64,000 bases of DNA, taken from positions 14,055,697 through 14,119,696 of the forward strand of contig NC_079971.1 of assembly GCF_029852145.1 (NCBI RefSeq). Reading direction: 5' to 3'. This document shows, piece by piece, positions 41,656 to 53,883 of the stretch; position 1 is the stretch's first letter; each line of letters opens with the position of its first letter. Both the position numbers and the translations under genes were made by a program. This DNA is from Microplitis mediator (taxonomy: Eukaryota > Arthropoda > Insecta > Hymenoptera > Braconidae). The notes under the pieces are model-generated. The model was not told the DNA's origin and made no database searches. It saw nothing but the letters and a program-made list of their open reading frames with translations.

Positions 41656-42650
41656 TTTTTTTTTCTTTAATTACTGTGAAAAAAATTGTTAAAAATGATG
41701 ATAAAAAATTATGGTGAAGTTTGAGCTCCTAATATTAATAAAAAGAGATGCCTCTTCATGATTTTTATATCATTTAAATGACTTAGGAAAAAAAATTTTA
41801 AGTTTGGAACTGTATACCTCGGCCCTGGCTTATATATGTACAGATATATTTAGAATATAGTTTTGTAGGAAATTGAACGCTCTACAAAATGAGTCTCTTA
41901 TCATTTTTTGATAAATCCATCTGTTCAAAAGTTATTGGAGCTCTAGGTCAAATTATCGTAAATTTCTAGACCTTTTTACATGTCCGGCGAAACTATTAGA
42001 CTTATCACAAAACTTCAGAGGATCTTTTTTGTAGACAATTTCATCCCCTATAAATGATTTCCAGTCAAGTTTTTTCAAATTCCACATTGTTTCCTAGTTA
42101 TTTCCATTTCAATATCGAGTTCTTGAGATCGATCAAAACACTACTTTTTTTAAGAACTTGACATTAATATGAAAATAACTAGAAAACAATGTGGAGTTTG
42201 AAAAAACTTAACTAAAAATAATTTGTAGGAAATAAAATTATCTACAAAAAAAATCTTATAAAGTTTTGTGATAAGTTGGATAGTTCTGCCAGAAAAGTAA
42301 ATAGATCTAGAAATTTACTTTGATTTGACTTCAAGCTCCAATAACTTTTGAACAGATGAATTTATCAAAAAATGATAAGAGACTTTTTTTGTAGAGCGTT
42401 CAATTCCCTACAAAACTATATTCTGAATTTATCTGTACAATAAGCCAGGGCCAAGGTATAAAATTCCATACTTAAAATATTTTTTTCCTGTTATTCAAAT
42501 GGGAAATGAAAAATTACGAAGAGGCGCTTCTTAATGTAAACATTAAGAACTCAAACTTTACTGTTATTTTTTTTCATCATTTTTAACCAGATTTTTACGT
42601 TAGCTAACGAAAAAAAAAAATTAGTTCTTTCTTTTGGCCCACTTTACTTA
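41655..42650. mobile_element. ~1-kb diverged palindrome (foldback element)
   Basis: The arms share, in inverted order, GTTAAAAATGATG, GAGATGCCTCTTC / GAAGAGGCGCTTC, GGCCCTGGCTTAT / ATAAGCCAGGGCC, TTTTGTAGG-AATTGAACGCTCTAC, and CACATTGTTTCCTAGTTATT / AATAACTAGAAAACAATGTG. The centre is near 42,135. The right end TTGGCCCACTTT recalls the GGGCCAAAA terminus of the 25,463-26,430 palindrome. The left end abuts family A. The arms are clearly more diverged than in the 25-kb element, so it is older. Confidence 0.8.
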
Positions 42651-42654
42651 TTAT

Positions 42655-43035
42655 ACTAGAAATTACATCCGATCTGTTGAGTTTACGAGCAATGTTATTG
42701 AAAAATTTTTTCTAGATCAAATAATTTCTGACAAAATTGAACTGATTCATTTGAGACGTATCTCTTATAGCTTAGCGAGTATTGTGATTGACATGCTGGC
42801 AGATTTCTAAATAACTAATTTTTCATTGAATTCTTTATTACCTCATTAGACTAAATATTACAGCCGAACTGTTGAGTTTACGAGCAACGTATTCGAAAAC
42901 TTTCTTATGGACAAAATAATTTTTCACAAAATTGTACTGATTTATTGTAGATGTGTGTATCATGATTTAGCGAGAATTTTGACTGACACGTTGGCATATT
43001 TTTAAAGAACATAATTTTTTATCAAATTTCCTACG
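42655..43035. repeat. ~180-205-bp tandem repeat, right block
   Basis: Two further units, with TTCTGACAAAATTGAACTGATT at about 42,728 and the corresponding segment at about 42,911. They are in the same orientation as the left block. Confidence 0.8.
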
Positions 43036-44912
43036 ACCTCATTTAATATCTCTCCAAAAGTTGTTCACATTATTAATTTATTTCTCCAACAGGTCAGCAA
43101 CAATTTTAATATCATCGATAAATATAATTATTTTTTGTTAATTTTCATTCATATTGACTTTCAGAAAAACACATTTTTAATTTTTACTGAATGATCAAAG
43201 ATTTCATGCAATAGAATTATGTTTAATCAAAATTCTATTTTTTTTTATGATTTGGTATTTAATATCATCATCGATAGTTCAGCCCAGATTTTGGAACAAA
43301 TAAAAAAAACATCTTGTCCTTGTGGCTTTCTATAAATTGCGATATAGATAACATTGAATCGAAGTTCTAGTTGATGCACGATTAAATATTTATTCATCTA
43401 AAGAAAGTTCATCTAGAGTTTCATAATTGAATAAGATAAAAAAAATCGGCTTCCACCATAAACTGTACAGAGACCAGCAAATAATAATTTCAGTGAAATA
43501 ATCAAGTACTCAGGAAAATTCAATTGAAGTTTTTAAGAATTTAATTTTCTCTGAAATTTATTTTAGCGTTTTCTTCATGTCTGACAGATAATGAATCAAA
43601 ATCTTAAGTTAAAAGAAAATATAATAAGAAATGTCTTTGTTGGTGATGATTCAGTTCTTCGTAAAATTCACTTAGTATATTTCTGATGTAACTTTGATCG
43701 TTCAACTTTAATTTTAATTTAAAAAATGATAAATATTTTACTTGGTGTCGATGAAACTAAACAAAAATTTCAGCTAAATGATTCAAAATACGACAGATAT
43801 ATATAGGATTGAAGTTGTAGGTAATTTAACTCTGCATGAAATTTATTTTAGGCTTTTTTGTTGATGTCACGGAAGTTAAGTCAGAATTTTAGTTACAGAA
43901 ATTTCCATCCTCCATCGAATAGGTTTTTATAACTGTACATATGATAATTTATTTACTCAAATCAGGATCAAGGATTTTGAATAAATTCAATTATTTATAA
44001 AATTAAATAAAATCATTAGCGTTGTATCCACAATAGTTAAATCAGAAATTTTGAATAAAATCGAAAAGACATCGTGCTTATGCAGTATTCTCTATAAGTT
44101 AAAACCTAAACAAACGTAAATTAAGATTTAGTTGCATAAATAAAGATATGATAAGATCATGTTGGTTTGAAGTAATAAAAAATTATATTAAACAGTTCAG
44201 AACTTATTTTCCGTATATAACCTGATCAATTCGTGATGAAAATTTTCTTTTAATTTCGTATTTCTGATGCTCTAACATTATGTAGTGCAATGATTTTATA
44301 TTCTCTAAAAAGAATTGATCGATCTAGATTCAATTTGCATCGGTTGGAATTAAGATCAGAAATTTTATCCAGTTAAATTTCTGAATTAAATAAAATTATA
44401 ATAAAAACTCATCCACACGTTCATCTAAAAGATAAATAAATAATATAACGATTGGTTTTTCCAAACTCTAAATAACTAGTCAGAATAATAATAGTTTTGC
44501 ATGGTTTTGTGTCTTACGGAAAGTTTATTCACTCGTTGAACAGTTATCGTTCATAAACAATTAAAAAAATTGAAATAAATTAATTCAGACTCATTTTATT
44601 TATTTTTTTTTTTTATATTTTATATTATTTAGTTGTACTTGTGTGAGTAGTAAGGTCATCCAAGAACACAATTAATTCTTACGATTTAATCTTTCTTGAA
44701 TGAAAGTATAAATACAGTTGATGAATAAATTTTTTTTCAATTTCGCTCACGCTGCTTGTCTGTTATAAAATAATATTTAGAAAAATAAAATATTAATATT
44801 AGTTCTTGTGCAACGTAAATTTGGTTAATGTAAACATTCGATTCTTTCTCTTCTCTATGGTTTGCAAAAACTACCTTACCAACAAACCTATTTAGTTCGA
44901 CTTTTACACTTT
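43036..44912. other. AT-rich stretch without genes
   Basis: No ORF of interest. GAAATTTATTTTAG-GTTTT contexts recur at about 43,554 and 43,838, suggesting a diverged ~280-bp duplication. Otherwise it is unique AT-rich DNA. Confidence 0.6.
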
Positions 44913-44914
44913 TA

Positions 44915-46678
44915 CCCTAATAGTGACTTTAGCATGAAATTGACAGTAATTTGACAATCGAAATTGCCGAAATTTTCCGCCCTAATTTACCGACAATTTG
45001 ACAGCAAAATTTGGAACAAAAAATTTGCAATTACATTTTTTTCAGTTGAGAGGTATCTTTTGTTACTAGAAAAAGATCCTAATAAATGTACGCTTGAATT
45101 TTCCGTCAAGTGTTCATCAACTTCGGGGTTTCCATTTTTGACGACAATTTGTATACAACTTTTTAAGTAAATTTGCATTCTAATTCGGGTAGAAAATTTA
45201 CGTCAAATCGTATAGCAACTTGTATACAAATTATCGTCAAAAACGGAAAAGCCCGAAATTGACGGATATTTGACAAAAAATTCACGGAAACTTCTGTAAA
45301 CTTTTGAGAAGCAGACTGTAATATTAGGATACTTTTCCACATCTTTGAGATTATTTTTTTTTAAATGGCCTTCCAAAAGTGAGCGTAAATTAATGCTTAC
45401 TATTGGTTTAAGCTGTACTCGAATAGTAGTAAAATGTTAGAACATCATATAAATACAAACAACTTGTCGTCAAATTGGAGGAACCTTTCACTGAAAAAAA
45501 CTTGGCTACTTGTGTCATTTTTTCTGTAACTAGTTTGGAAATGAGTAACCCAAGATGTCAGGTTTGTAAAGCCATTATTTGCTCAGCAAGCCTGACTATC
45601 AAAGGTAGCGTTATTTTTCTACCCTAATAGTACATTTTGCTTTAGCAAAAGTTTACTTACAAAAGTTTCCTAGAATTTTTTCACAAATTTTCATCAACTT
45701 CGGACTTTTTCGTTTTTTACGACAATTTGTATGCAACTTTCTATTGAATTTGATGTAAATTTACTGCCCGAATCAGAATGCAAATTCACTTCAAAAGTTG
45801 ATTAGAAAAAAGTTGTCGTCAATTTCCAGGCAAATTTTATGTCAATTTATTGTTAGTTTGACTTGAAAAATTGTTCAGTATTTTTTTACCGTCAAATTGT
45901 AGACAATCTTATGTATAAATTTGCTTACTTTCTGAAATGGTAAGAATAAACATTACCGACTCCCTGATAGCCAAGTTGTCCGCAACTTGTCGACAACCTA
46001 CTGCCGCAACCTGTCGCCAAGTTGGTCGCAACAGTTGGCATTTCTATGAGTTGATGGCAACTTTCCGAGAAACTTGTCGACAACTTTCAGCTCGTGTAAC
46101 TGTTGCTGACAAGTTGGCTATAAGTTGCTCAGAAACTTGGTGGCAGGCTGCGGCAGTAGGTTGTCGACAAGTTTCTGAGCAACTTGTAGCCAACTTGTCA
46201 GCAACAGTTACACGCGCTGAAAGTTGTCGATAACTTGTCGTCAAGTTGGTCGCAACTCAGGTACACCAACTTTCTGATCAGAAACTCTGGCTATCGAGTT
46301 TTTTTTTCATAAAAAGTTACCATAACCCTGATAGCCAGAGTTTCTGATCAGAAAGTTGATGTACCTGAGTTGCGACCAACTTGACGACAAGATGTAGACA
46401 ACTTTCAGCTTGTATAACTATTGACTACGAGTTGGCTCCAAGTTGCTCAGAAAGTTGCCGTCAACTTATGGAAATGCCAACTTTTGCGGCCAACTTGGCG
46501 GCAGTAGGTTGTCGACAAGTTTCGGCCAACTTGGCTATCAGGGAAATTTGAAGAAAAATTAACCACAAAATTTTATTTTCAACTTTCGCTGTCAAATTGT
46601 CGGCAAATTCGGGCAGCAAATTTCAGGTGATTTCAGCATCAAATTACCGTCAATTTCAAGCTAAAGTGGCTATTAGGG
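44915..46678. mobile_element. Repeat family C compound (CCCTAATAG termini, TA-flanked)
   Basis: CCCTAATAGTGACTTTAGC after TA at the left mirrors GCTAAAGTGGCTATTAGGG before TA at the right. A second left terminus, CCCTAATAG, lies at 45,622. So an inverted partial copy (44,915 to about 45,310) neighbours a full copy (45,622-46,678), which itself carries family D at 45,962-46,543. The body has GACAATTTGTATAC-AC and TCAACTTCGG motifs in both orientations. A partial copy is at 62,847-63,335. Non-coding. Confidence 0.75.
45962..46543. mobile_element. Repeat family D foldback, rich in TTGTCGACAA
   Basis: CCCTGATAGCCAAGTTG at the left mirrors CAACTTGGCTATCAGGG at the right. The interior is built of permuted GTTGTCGACAA, CAACTTGTC and GGCAGTAGGTTG units on both strands. 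A further internal inversion at about 46,268-46,360 is built on CAACTTTCTGATCAGAAA. It interrupts family C at ACATTACCG. The open frames through it are repeat artefacts. Confidence 0.85.
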
Positions 46679-48166
46679 TAGCTGTAATCAATCGTGCCAA
46701 CCTATTATATTCAATATTTTCGTCTTTACAACCAGATGTTTTACAAGCCTTCTGTTTTAATCGTGATACTTTGTTACTTACCCCGAAAACCTAGAAAATC
46801 TTGTCCGATTCATTTTTAACAACAATCTATGGAGTGCCATAGACTGAGCCTAAAGTAGATATCAAACCCTGTAGTAAGCCAACGAATGACCGAAAAATTT
46901 TAAGGATGGAACTATAATAAACTTTTCAAAAAAAAAGTTGTTATGAAAAATTGTTAAATCCAAGAACCGAAAAAAAATAATATTACTGTTTAAATTATTA
47001 ATAAAAATGCCTCGAAGCATAATAAAAGTTCAACTGAAATGAAACAAATCAGTTTAAACTTATGATTAGAATATATTCATGTACTGATTGTTATTGGTCA
47101 TTTAAAAAATAAGTCACAACATAAATCTACCAAAACTGCTCCGAACATCAGACGCACTATCAACCCTCTTAATAGAAAATTCAACTGTTGGTAAAGTAAC
47201 TTCCCAGCGATAACAAGTGGAATAGATATGCACGGCGGATAAATACAAGAAAGTACAAGCAGTTGCAAAAGTATTTGAAATAATTTTTTCATGTTAACTT
47301 TTTGGTTTCATGATGAGTAATAATTAACTTTTAGAATATTTTTTAGGCAATAAATAATATTGAATGATAATGTTTAAAGATGAAACACCATAAATAAATT
47401 ATGCTTAAGTGATAAATTTTATACACCACCGAAAACATTGGTATAAAAAATTAAAAAACCTCAGCTGTTAAAAATTTTGATTAATTATTTATTGTAATAT
47501 CTTATTAAAGTTAATACAAAAAGTTTTAATTTTATTTAAAGACATTCATATAATTAAGTTAAATATTAATAAAAGGAATAAAACATTTTTTTACTTGCAA
47601 TATTCCTATAAATAATAATAAAAATAAATAATTTTAACATATAAAAAAGTTTATAAAAAATTATATGGACATAGCTTTAAGTTTGACAATAACATTTAAA
47701 TATTTTATTATCTACACTATGGCTATCGATATTCAGTAATTAAATCGTTTGTCAAAAAAAGATATTCATTTTTTAATACAAGCTATTTCCTCTGTAGGAA
47801 TATCAACACAAAAATAAACTGGATTTAATAAAAATATTAAATTTCATTTAATACTTATATTTTTCCATTGCATAGTTGATAGGTATAATTTATAGATCAA
47901 TATAAAAGTAAATGAATCTAATGACAATTTTAAACAGTGTTAAATTAACCATTTTTAAATTTGGCGCGTAAAGTTACATTGGTAGCTCTGACTTTTTGTG
48001 CTTACATGCAGCCAATTCCAAATGGGACGTAGGGTTTTTTTACATCAGCCTTTTTTATTGTACAAAATAAATTTTAGCCAATCTTTTAATAAATAAATTT
48101 TTTTCCAAGTGGCTAACAAGAAATAAGTTATTAGTAGTAGTTTTGTAGTCATAACAGAATAGACAT

Positions 48167-48197
<31 letters not shown>

Positions 48198-48370
48198 TCT
48201 CTACACACTTGGATGTACGGCTAGGTCCATTTTACTTTTCTGTGTTGACAACGTTCAGATGTTCCCGGGTGTTCTAAGAATTTGATGTATATCGGTTATT
48301 GCATCATTTCGAGTTGAACAATAAGTTTTAATGCGTAGTTTCAATTGATAAAGTTATTAAAAAAAAGAAA
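46679..48370. other. AT-rich stretch before the assembly gap
   Basis: Mostly unique AT-rich DNA with a (TA)n run at about 48,173-48,197 and a GC-richer patch at 48,200-48,270. The only frame worth mention is the small ORF at 47,098-47,292. No terminus of the hAT remnant beyond the gap could be identified. Confidence 0.5.
47098..47292 (-). CDS. Candidate small secreted/membrane peptide, 64 aa
   Basis: The frame begins MKKLFQILLQLLVLSCIYPP, which has the layout of a signal peptide (basic n-region, leucine-rich h-region). The rest is also hydrophobic with several Cys. A TATAAAA on the minus strand lies about 135 bp upstream (near 47,427). No homology is recognised; in AT-rich DNA a frame this short can be chance. 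Confidence 0.2.
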   Translation of the reverse strand: MKKLFQILLQLLVLSCIYPPCISIPLVIAGKLLYQQLNFLLRGLIVRLMFGAVLVDLCCDLFFK

Positions 48371-48470
48371 NNNNNNNNNNNNNNNNNNNNNNNNNNNNNN
48401 NNNNNNNNNNNNNNNNNNNNNNNNNNNNNNNNNNNNNNNNNNNNNNNNNNNNNNNNNNNNNNNNNNNNNN
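48371..48470. other. Assembly gap (100 N)
   Basis: Exactly 100 N, the usual placeholder length, so the true distance is unknown. The hAT transposase starts immediately to the right without its N-terminus. Confidence 0.99.
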
Positions 48471-50208
48471 TTGGAAGAACAAAAGCACATGCAATAATAA
48501 CTAATGTCACTGGAACAGTTTCATATGAAGAATTAGTAGACCGATTGCGAAAAGAAAAATTCTCATTGATAGTTGATGAGAGCACAGATCGATCGACTAC
48601 TAAACACCTGGCTCTTGTTGTAAGAACTGCAATGGATTTTAATGTTCAAGATAATTTCTTGAGTTTGATACCTGTAACAGATTGTACCGCCGTTGCATTG
48701 CATCAAGCCTGCAAAGATTTTTTAGAAAAATAGAATATTCCCTATAAAGAGAATATGATAGGTTATGCGTCCGATGGAGCCAATAATATGTTTGGACAAC
48801 ATCATTCTTTAGCTGCCCTATTCGCAAAAGATATACCAAATTTATTTTTGATGAAGTGTATTTGTCATTCCTTCCATCTATGTGCTTCTGATGCTTGTCG
48901 ATCGTTGCCACGAGGGGTAGAAGATTTCGCGAGAGATGTTTACAGCTATTTGAAGAACAGCCCTAATCGACTGGGCGACTATAAAGAATTTCAAAATTAT
49001 TTGAATATTAAGCCCAATAAGCTTCTGCATCCATCACAGACAAGATGGCTTTCCTTACTTCCAGTTGTAAGAAGGCTTTTACAGCAACTACCTGCACTAA
49101 AATTGTATTTTCAAAGTGCTGTTTTGCTTGACCGATTACTTGCTGCAAATTCAATTTTCGAAAAATGTATGGCTCCTTCGACAGAATTGTACTTAGAGTT
49201 TTTGAGTTTCGTTTTACCTTACTTTCATGACTTGAACAAAGAAATGCAATCTGAAAAACCAAAACTATTTATCTTGTATGAACAAATTTTTTCGACTTAC
49301 AAAACACTATTAGAATGTTTTATTAAGCCAGAGCAAATGGACTTGACTGATGAAAAGAGAGCCAAAAGTAAAGATCATTCTGCAAGTTTGGAAAGTAAAA
49401 TCCTAATTTTAGATTACGAGTCAAGAGAAAATCATTTACCTATTGAAGAAGTATACTTGGGAGGTAATATTTCAGCTCTGTTATTACAAGAGGACTTTTA
49501 TCGTAGTTTGGGGCAAGAGGAAATCCAGCAATTTAGAGAAAAATGCATTCTTTTTTAAGTTACAAGTATTAAAGATATAACAGATCGCTTCCCGTTCCAA
49601 GATTTAGAAAGACAGAGATTGAAGAATCTGCATTTTCTTAATATTTAATTGAGCGAAAACAATCTGTAAAATCTATTGCGCATTTAAAAAAATTGTTTCT
49701 GCGTAAATAAAATTACTGTGAATATTGAACAGTACATCTTAAATTTTAGATAGATTTACATTTGTCAAAATTTGAATATATACAACGATTAACAACTGCG
49801 GTATTTTTCTGTTTAGATTTATGTCCTACAAGCTTAACTGAGTTAGATGGAGAATGGAGGCTCTTACGCAATACAACTCTTCTTTTTAAAGCTGAGCAAA
49901 ATATCAAAGTTGAAGACTTCTGGCGTCACATATCTCAAATGAGAAAAGGAGATGATACACAGATGTTTCCATTATTGAGCCAGTTCGTAAGGAAATTGCT
50001 TGTTCTTCCACACAGCAGTGCTAATGTCGAGAGATTGTTTTTAGCAGTTAACTTATTGAAAACTAGTAGTCGAAACAATCTATCCACTGATACTCTGCAG
50101 GGATTACTGCACACAAAAAGATTTATAAATAAAAATACTGAGCAACCTACACCGACTGAAGAGCATTATAAATTATTTAATAAAAATATTTATTCTTTTA
50201 AAGAATAA
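48471..50208 (+). pseudogene. hAT-superfamily transposase (ZBED-like), N-terminus missing
   Basis: From the gap edge the frame reads FSLIVDESTDRSTTKHLALV, with the first catalytic Asp context. Next are YASDGANNMFG (second Asp), CICHSFHLCASDACRSLP (Cys/His insert region) and TRWLSLLPVVRRLLQQ (the hAT RW block). The last segment has LLVLPHSSANVERLFLAVN, the hAT C-terminal dimerisation block. In-frame TAG at 48,731-48,733, TAA at 49,556-49,558, and decay at about 49,650-49,760 break it. The BED zinc finger and start are lost in the gap. Length and motifs resemble the ZBED/GTF2I-repeat-like hAT proteins of insects. Confidence 0.85.
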
Positions 50209-51892
50209 AATAATAAGGCAGCTTTTTTTTCTTACAATTTTAATAATTGTTAAATAAGTTTATATTTTTTTAATTATTATTGAATAAAACAATCCAAGCT
50301 CAGTTTGTATATTATCCGCAATTTTTAATCGACTCAAACCAATATAACATTGAAGTACAGCTCTTTTATTCCGCTTCTAGAATCAAAGTTATTGAATATT
50401 ATTATTCAATTATTTCTGTGATCTGACAAGATCTATTTTTTATTTTGAGGTTGATTTTAGAGAGTGTTATCAATGTTTAACTAAACCTAGTTTTACAAGT
50501 TGTAAATCACAACATCAATATTAGTTACTACTATCTGTAAGTGACGTATAAACTATGATTTGATTGAAGTCATTGACTCATAATTATTCGTTTTTCAATT
50601 ATGACTATTTTCTAATGATATTTTGAATATTGGCGGCCTGTAATTTTATTTTATTGTTGTGTAGCCAACGGGTTACACTGCGCTCTCTATGACCACCTTA
50701 TAGATAAACGAAATAAAACGATTATATTTATAGGCGGGAATTTTTGAATACCCTATATGTGTAAATACAAATAAATAACTAGATATAAAATAGATATATT
50801 AATATAGTAGTTATAAAATAAAATATTCAAATGAGAATATAATTATTGTAATGGTCACTTAGAATATAAAGTAAATGGACATTTTGGGCAAACCCATGAG
50901 GATTTTTGCCAGACGTTTAATTCCATATTTTTATGACTATAATCCTCTTGTTGGCAAAACTTTCCTAAAATGTTCAAAAAAACCAATTAAGGGATTATTT
51001 TGCTGGGACTAAGCTGCGGACAATATGGTGAGACTTCATGGCAGCGACAGTCCGGGGAAATCGAAGCTGCTGTGACGTCAAAGTCCGCACGGACTCACCC
51101 ATTTTGAGAGGGGATGAAAACGAGTGACGGTGGGACTCAACAACAGCACTCGAAAACACGCTCACTACTCATTTTTTACCCCCTCTCTTAAAAAAAAAAG
51201 GATCGCTGGAGAAGTCGGAGGACAAGCTGATTCAATATTCGGATGGAGAATTATTCCAAGCGTGGTAACCAACTTGAACGTTGGTAATTTAGAAACGATA
51301 TTTTAATAAGTTCGTCTTTGTATTTTTTTGTGTAAAACATATAAATAAAATAATACAATTTATTTAAATTGAACGATTTAATTATATTCATATTCAATAT
51401 TAATTCCGACTAGTATATTAAAACCAAATTCAAATTCAAACAGTAATATCGCGCGCTTTTAAGTCCCACACATTTCTCCGCGAGCTGAACGCCTCCAAGT
51501 TCTGAAGGGCGAATTAAAAGAACTATTCGCGCTATAGTCAACTTGGCGGATATACAACATTATCATTGGATTTCTAATAAAAATAGTTTAAATATGTCTT
51601 ATCTAATCGAAAAGTAAATTCAGGATGCTAGATTCTTATTGGAGGGTTTCTAAAAGACTTGAAAAGTATGGGTGGTAGATCTACCAACTTTTCATAGTAG
51701 GGTTTGTCAGAAACTACCAACTTGTAGAACCCGATCTCCCACCTTAAAGAATTTCGAGTTGGCAACGCTGCTTCGGACAGAAGTGATGAATTTGAATTGG
51801 CACAGTATATTGGTTGATAATAGTTTTAAAATGGAATGTAGAAGTAAAAAGCAATGGAACATCGGTCATAGTATAGATTAATTGAGTAATGA
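50209..51892. other. AT-rich stretch without genes
   Basis: Patches of higher GC at about 50,660-50,720 and 51,000-51,130, the latter with GACGTCAAAGTCCGCACGGACT. No coding signal; the small frames here have no recognisable domains. Confidence 0.5.
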
Positions 51893-52190
51893 GAGTGATA
51901 ACTTCATTATCTAAATGCTTACGTAATTTGAGAGCTAGAACTAATAAAGTTCTTAGCATTACTGGTTTGGGATGCTCATCATCACTTTTTTGTTTACCAA
52001 AAACATCTGTAATGCAAGAGTCATTGTCTTCACTATGACGAATTTCTTGATGAACAAGAGCAGCTTCGATATCAGTATTTCTTTCATCAATTAATGGATC
52101 AATAATCTCTTCATAATTATCATCACTCTCTTCAGAATCAGTATCTTGCTCTTCACTGCTATAACAATAATTATAATACTCTTCGTCAAA
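51893..52190 (-). pseudogene. Acidic transposase-like C-terminal fragment
   Basis: On the minus strand the sequence is open for about 95 codons: EEQDTDSEESDDNYEEIIDP, then QEIRHSEDNDSC, then HPKPVMLRTLLVLALKLRKH. An acidic stretch followed by a short leucine-rich helix is the usual C-terminal end of Tigger/jerky-type transposases. No catalytic region is present. The resemblance is in composition and layout only. Confidence 0.3.
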
Positions 52191-52559
52191 AAGGCTTTAG
52201 TTCTTCCCGCTGAGTCGCAGCTATACATACTTTTGGTTACTACGCCCGTACGCACACATACATACTCACTTATAAATGTATTGTGAATAGGTGTACGCAG
52301 GTAAGTGTGGATGCAAGATAAGTATACGGCTAGATGACGTAGTTGGGTTTGAGCATAGGCTCTGCCTTTTTGATGGAGAGAAAGAGAGAAAGGTATATTG
52401 TCATATCGGTCGATCTCTGTTTTCTTACTCATCGTGTATGCACTTACATAGATACCTGAGAAGATCTCAACGCAAAAATTTTGGGTGTGGCTTTGTACCT
52501 TTTGTTTATAAAGTGAAAAATTTTGGAAAAATTAATTAAATGGTTAAATCGCGATCCAT

Positions 52560-53119
52560 ATGTAACAATTGTTACACTTGCGTCAACTTGAATTGCTACA
52601 AAAATTAACAAATAAAAAAAAAATTCCTCAAGCATCATTCTCTGTAGGGAACATAGGTCTAGTCGGAAAAGCAATTTCGAAAAATAAATTATCAGCTGAC
52701 CATTTCTTGGCATTACAGCAGATACATGTTAATGTCGATAAAAAAACGGGTTTCAATATTACAAGCGTGCATTGATAAATAAAGAATGTATCCATAGTAA
52801 GCAATATACCAAAGTGATGAGAAGAAATAGTTATACTGTTCTCCTGGCTAACGACGAGATTCTTGAAATAGGAAGGTTTCTGATAGTAAATGTGAATAAT
52901 GATAAAAAATGTTTTGCTTTAGGAAAATATTTAATAAAACAAAAGAATACTTTGTTTCCTGGCATAAAATTAGAACATTTGTATTTGGTTAAATATTATG
53001 ATCATTTAGCAGCAATTGAAGCTAACAATATAGATGAAAAAGTTACAGTTTCAAAAATAGAAAACGATCCGATTTTAGTTGTTTGTAAGCATCCAAACAA
53101 AAACGAAATGTTGACTTAG
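52560..53119 (+). pseudogene. CACTA-like transposase C-terminal fragment, second locus
   Basis: Two adjacent frames read KKKIPQASFSVGNIGLVGKA and KECIHSKQYTKVMRRNSYTV, then EILEIGRFLIVNV, ending NPILVV-type residues and a TAG (53,117-53,119). The I/LHSKxYTK...NSY segment parallels LYTSEEYTREIKTIS of the transposase at 15,353-15,787. It appears to be the tail of a different, related transposon. A stop/frame change at about 52,772 breaks it, and nothing upstream of 52,560 is recognisable. Confidence 0.5.
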
Positions 53120-53818
53120 ATTAAAATCATAGCAAAAAAAAAAAAAAATCAATATCGATATTTTGACTGTAAATGTAAATTGTTGTTGTAATGATACTAA
53201 ATATGTGTTGTATCATACACGAAAAAAGAAAGTTCGATAACTGCTACCGATTTTTGTTTTCCATCTCCAACATTGTAGCTGTTTTTTATTTACACATAAA
53301 ATAAAAAAATATCAACAATTATTCTGTAGTTATGCAGATACACATTCGATCAAATAAAACGTGATTTTTGGAGTTTACTCCTTACGAATCGATTTTTATA
53401 TAAGGAGCCCGGTATGGAAAAAATATGAGGTGTAAAATCTACTGATGAAATTTTCCGTAACGCGTTTGGTGCGCAGCTTAGTCTGCGCACCTTTTACTTT
53501 TCAGGCGTGAGAGTATAGGGTATCCTACGGGGCAGCGTACGAATGCATTGTATGTATACAATATACCTATATATACATATATAATATATATATAGGTATA
53601 TAATATATACTCAACGGCGTCTTTAAATGATAAATATATATATATAGTATATCAGTCGTACTCTAATGATACGTACAGTGAGCATTATTATTTTGTATTC
53701 CCAAGTGTTTATTCATATTGGAATTTTTGATATAAATATGGAGAAGCATTATGATTATTGTAGAGTTTTAGTATTTATAACTTTATTTTTCTAAGGTGAA
53801 GTGATAATTATATAAACT
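53120..53818. other. Non-coding region upstream of the Helentron gene
   Basis: Contains the 9-bp-stem hairpin at 53,468-53,491 and imperfect palindromic TATATA sequence at 53,560-53,650. A Helentron terminus may lie here but could not be fixed. Confidence 0.5.
53468..53491. repeat. GC-rich hairpin (9-bp stem, 6-nt loop)
   Basis: GGTGCGCAG-CTTAGT-CTGCGCACC, a perfect stem in AT-rich surroundings, about 330 bp before the first Helentron exon. Subterminal hairpins are typical of Helitron/Helentron ends; assignment here is tentative. Confidence 0.6.
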
Positions 53819-53883
53819 ATGGAAAGTGCAGAAAGTAGTGAAAATAATACTGCCGAAACATGTGATAAGCACGTGGATGCTAG
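53819..53883 (+). CDS. Possible first Helentron exon
   Basis: ATG starts MESAESSENNTAETCDKH and ends at a strong donor, AG|GTACGT. The next coding block begins after CACTAG at 54,767, giving an 883-nt AT-rich intron. Phases differ by one base across a run of six A, so either a homopolymer indel occurred or this exon is not real. Confidence 0.35.

Noticed and set aside
45937..46244. Overlapping ORFs on both strands (98 and 66 aa) rich in CRQ/SATCRQ repeats
   Set aside because: They read through the TTGTCGACAA repeat units of a foldback element; the same words appear in both orientations, so the frames are artefacts.
51124..51306. 60-aa plus-strand ORF after a GC-richer patch
   Set aside because: No motif, no homology recognised, short, and composition as in surrounding non-coding DNA.
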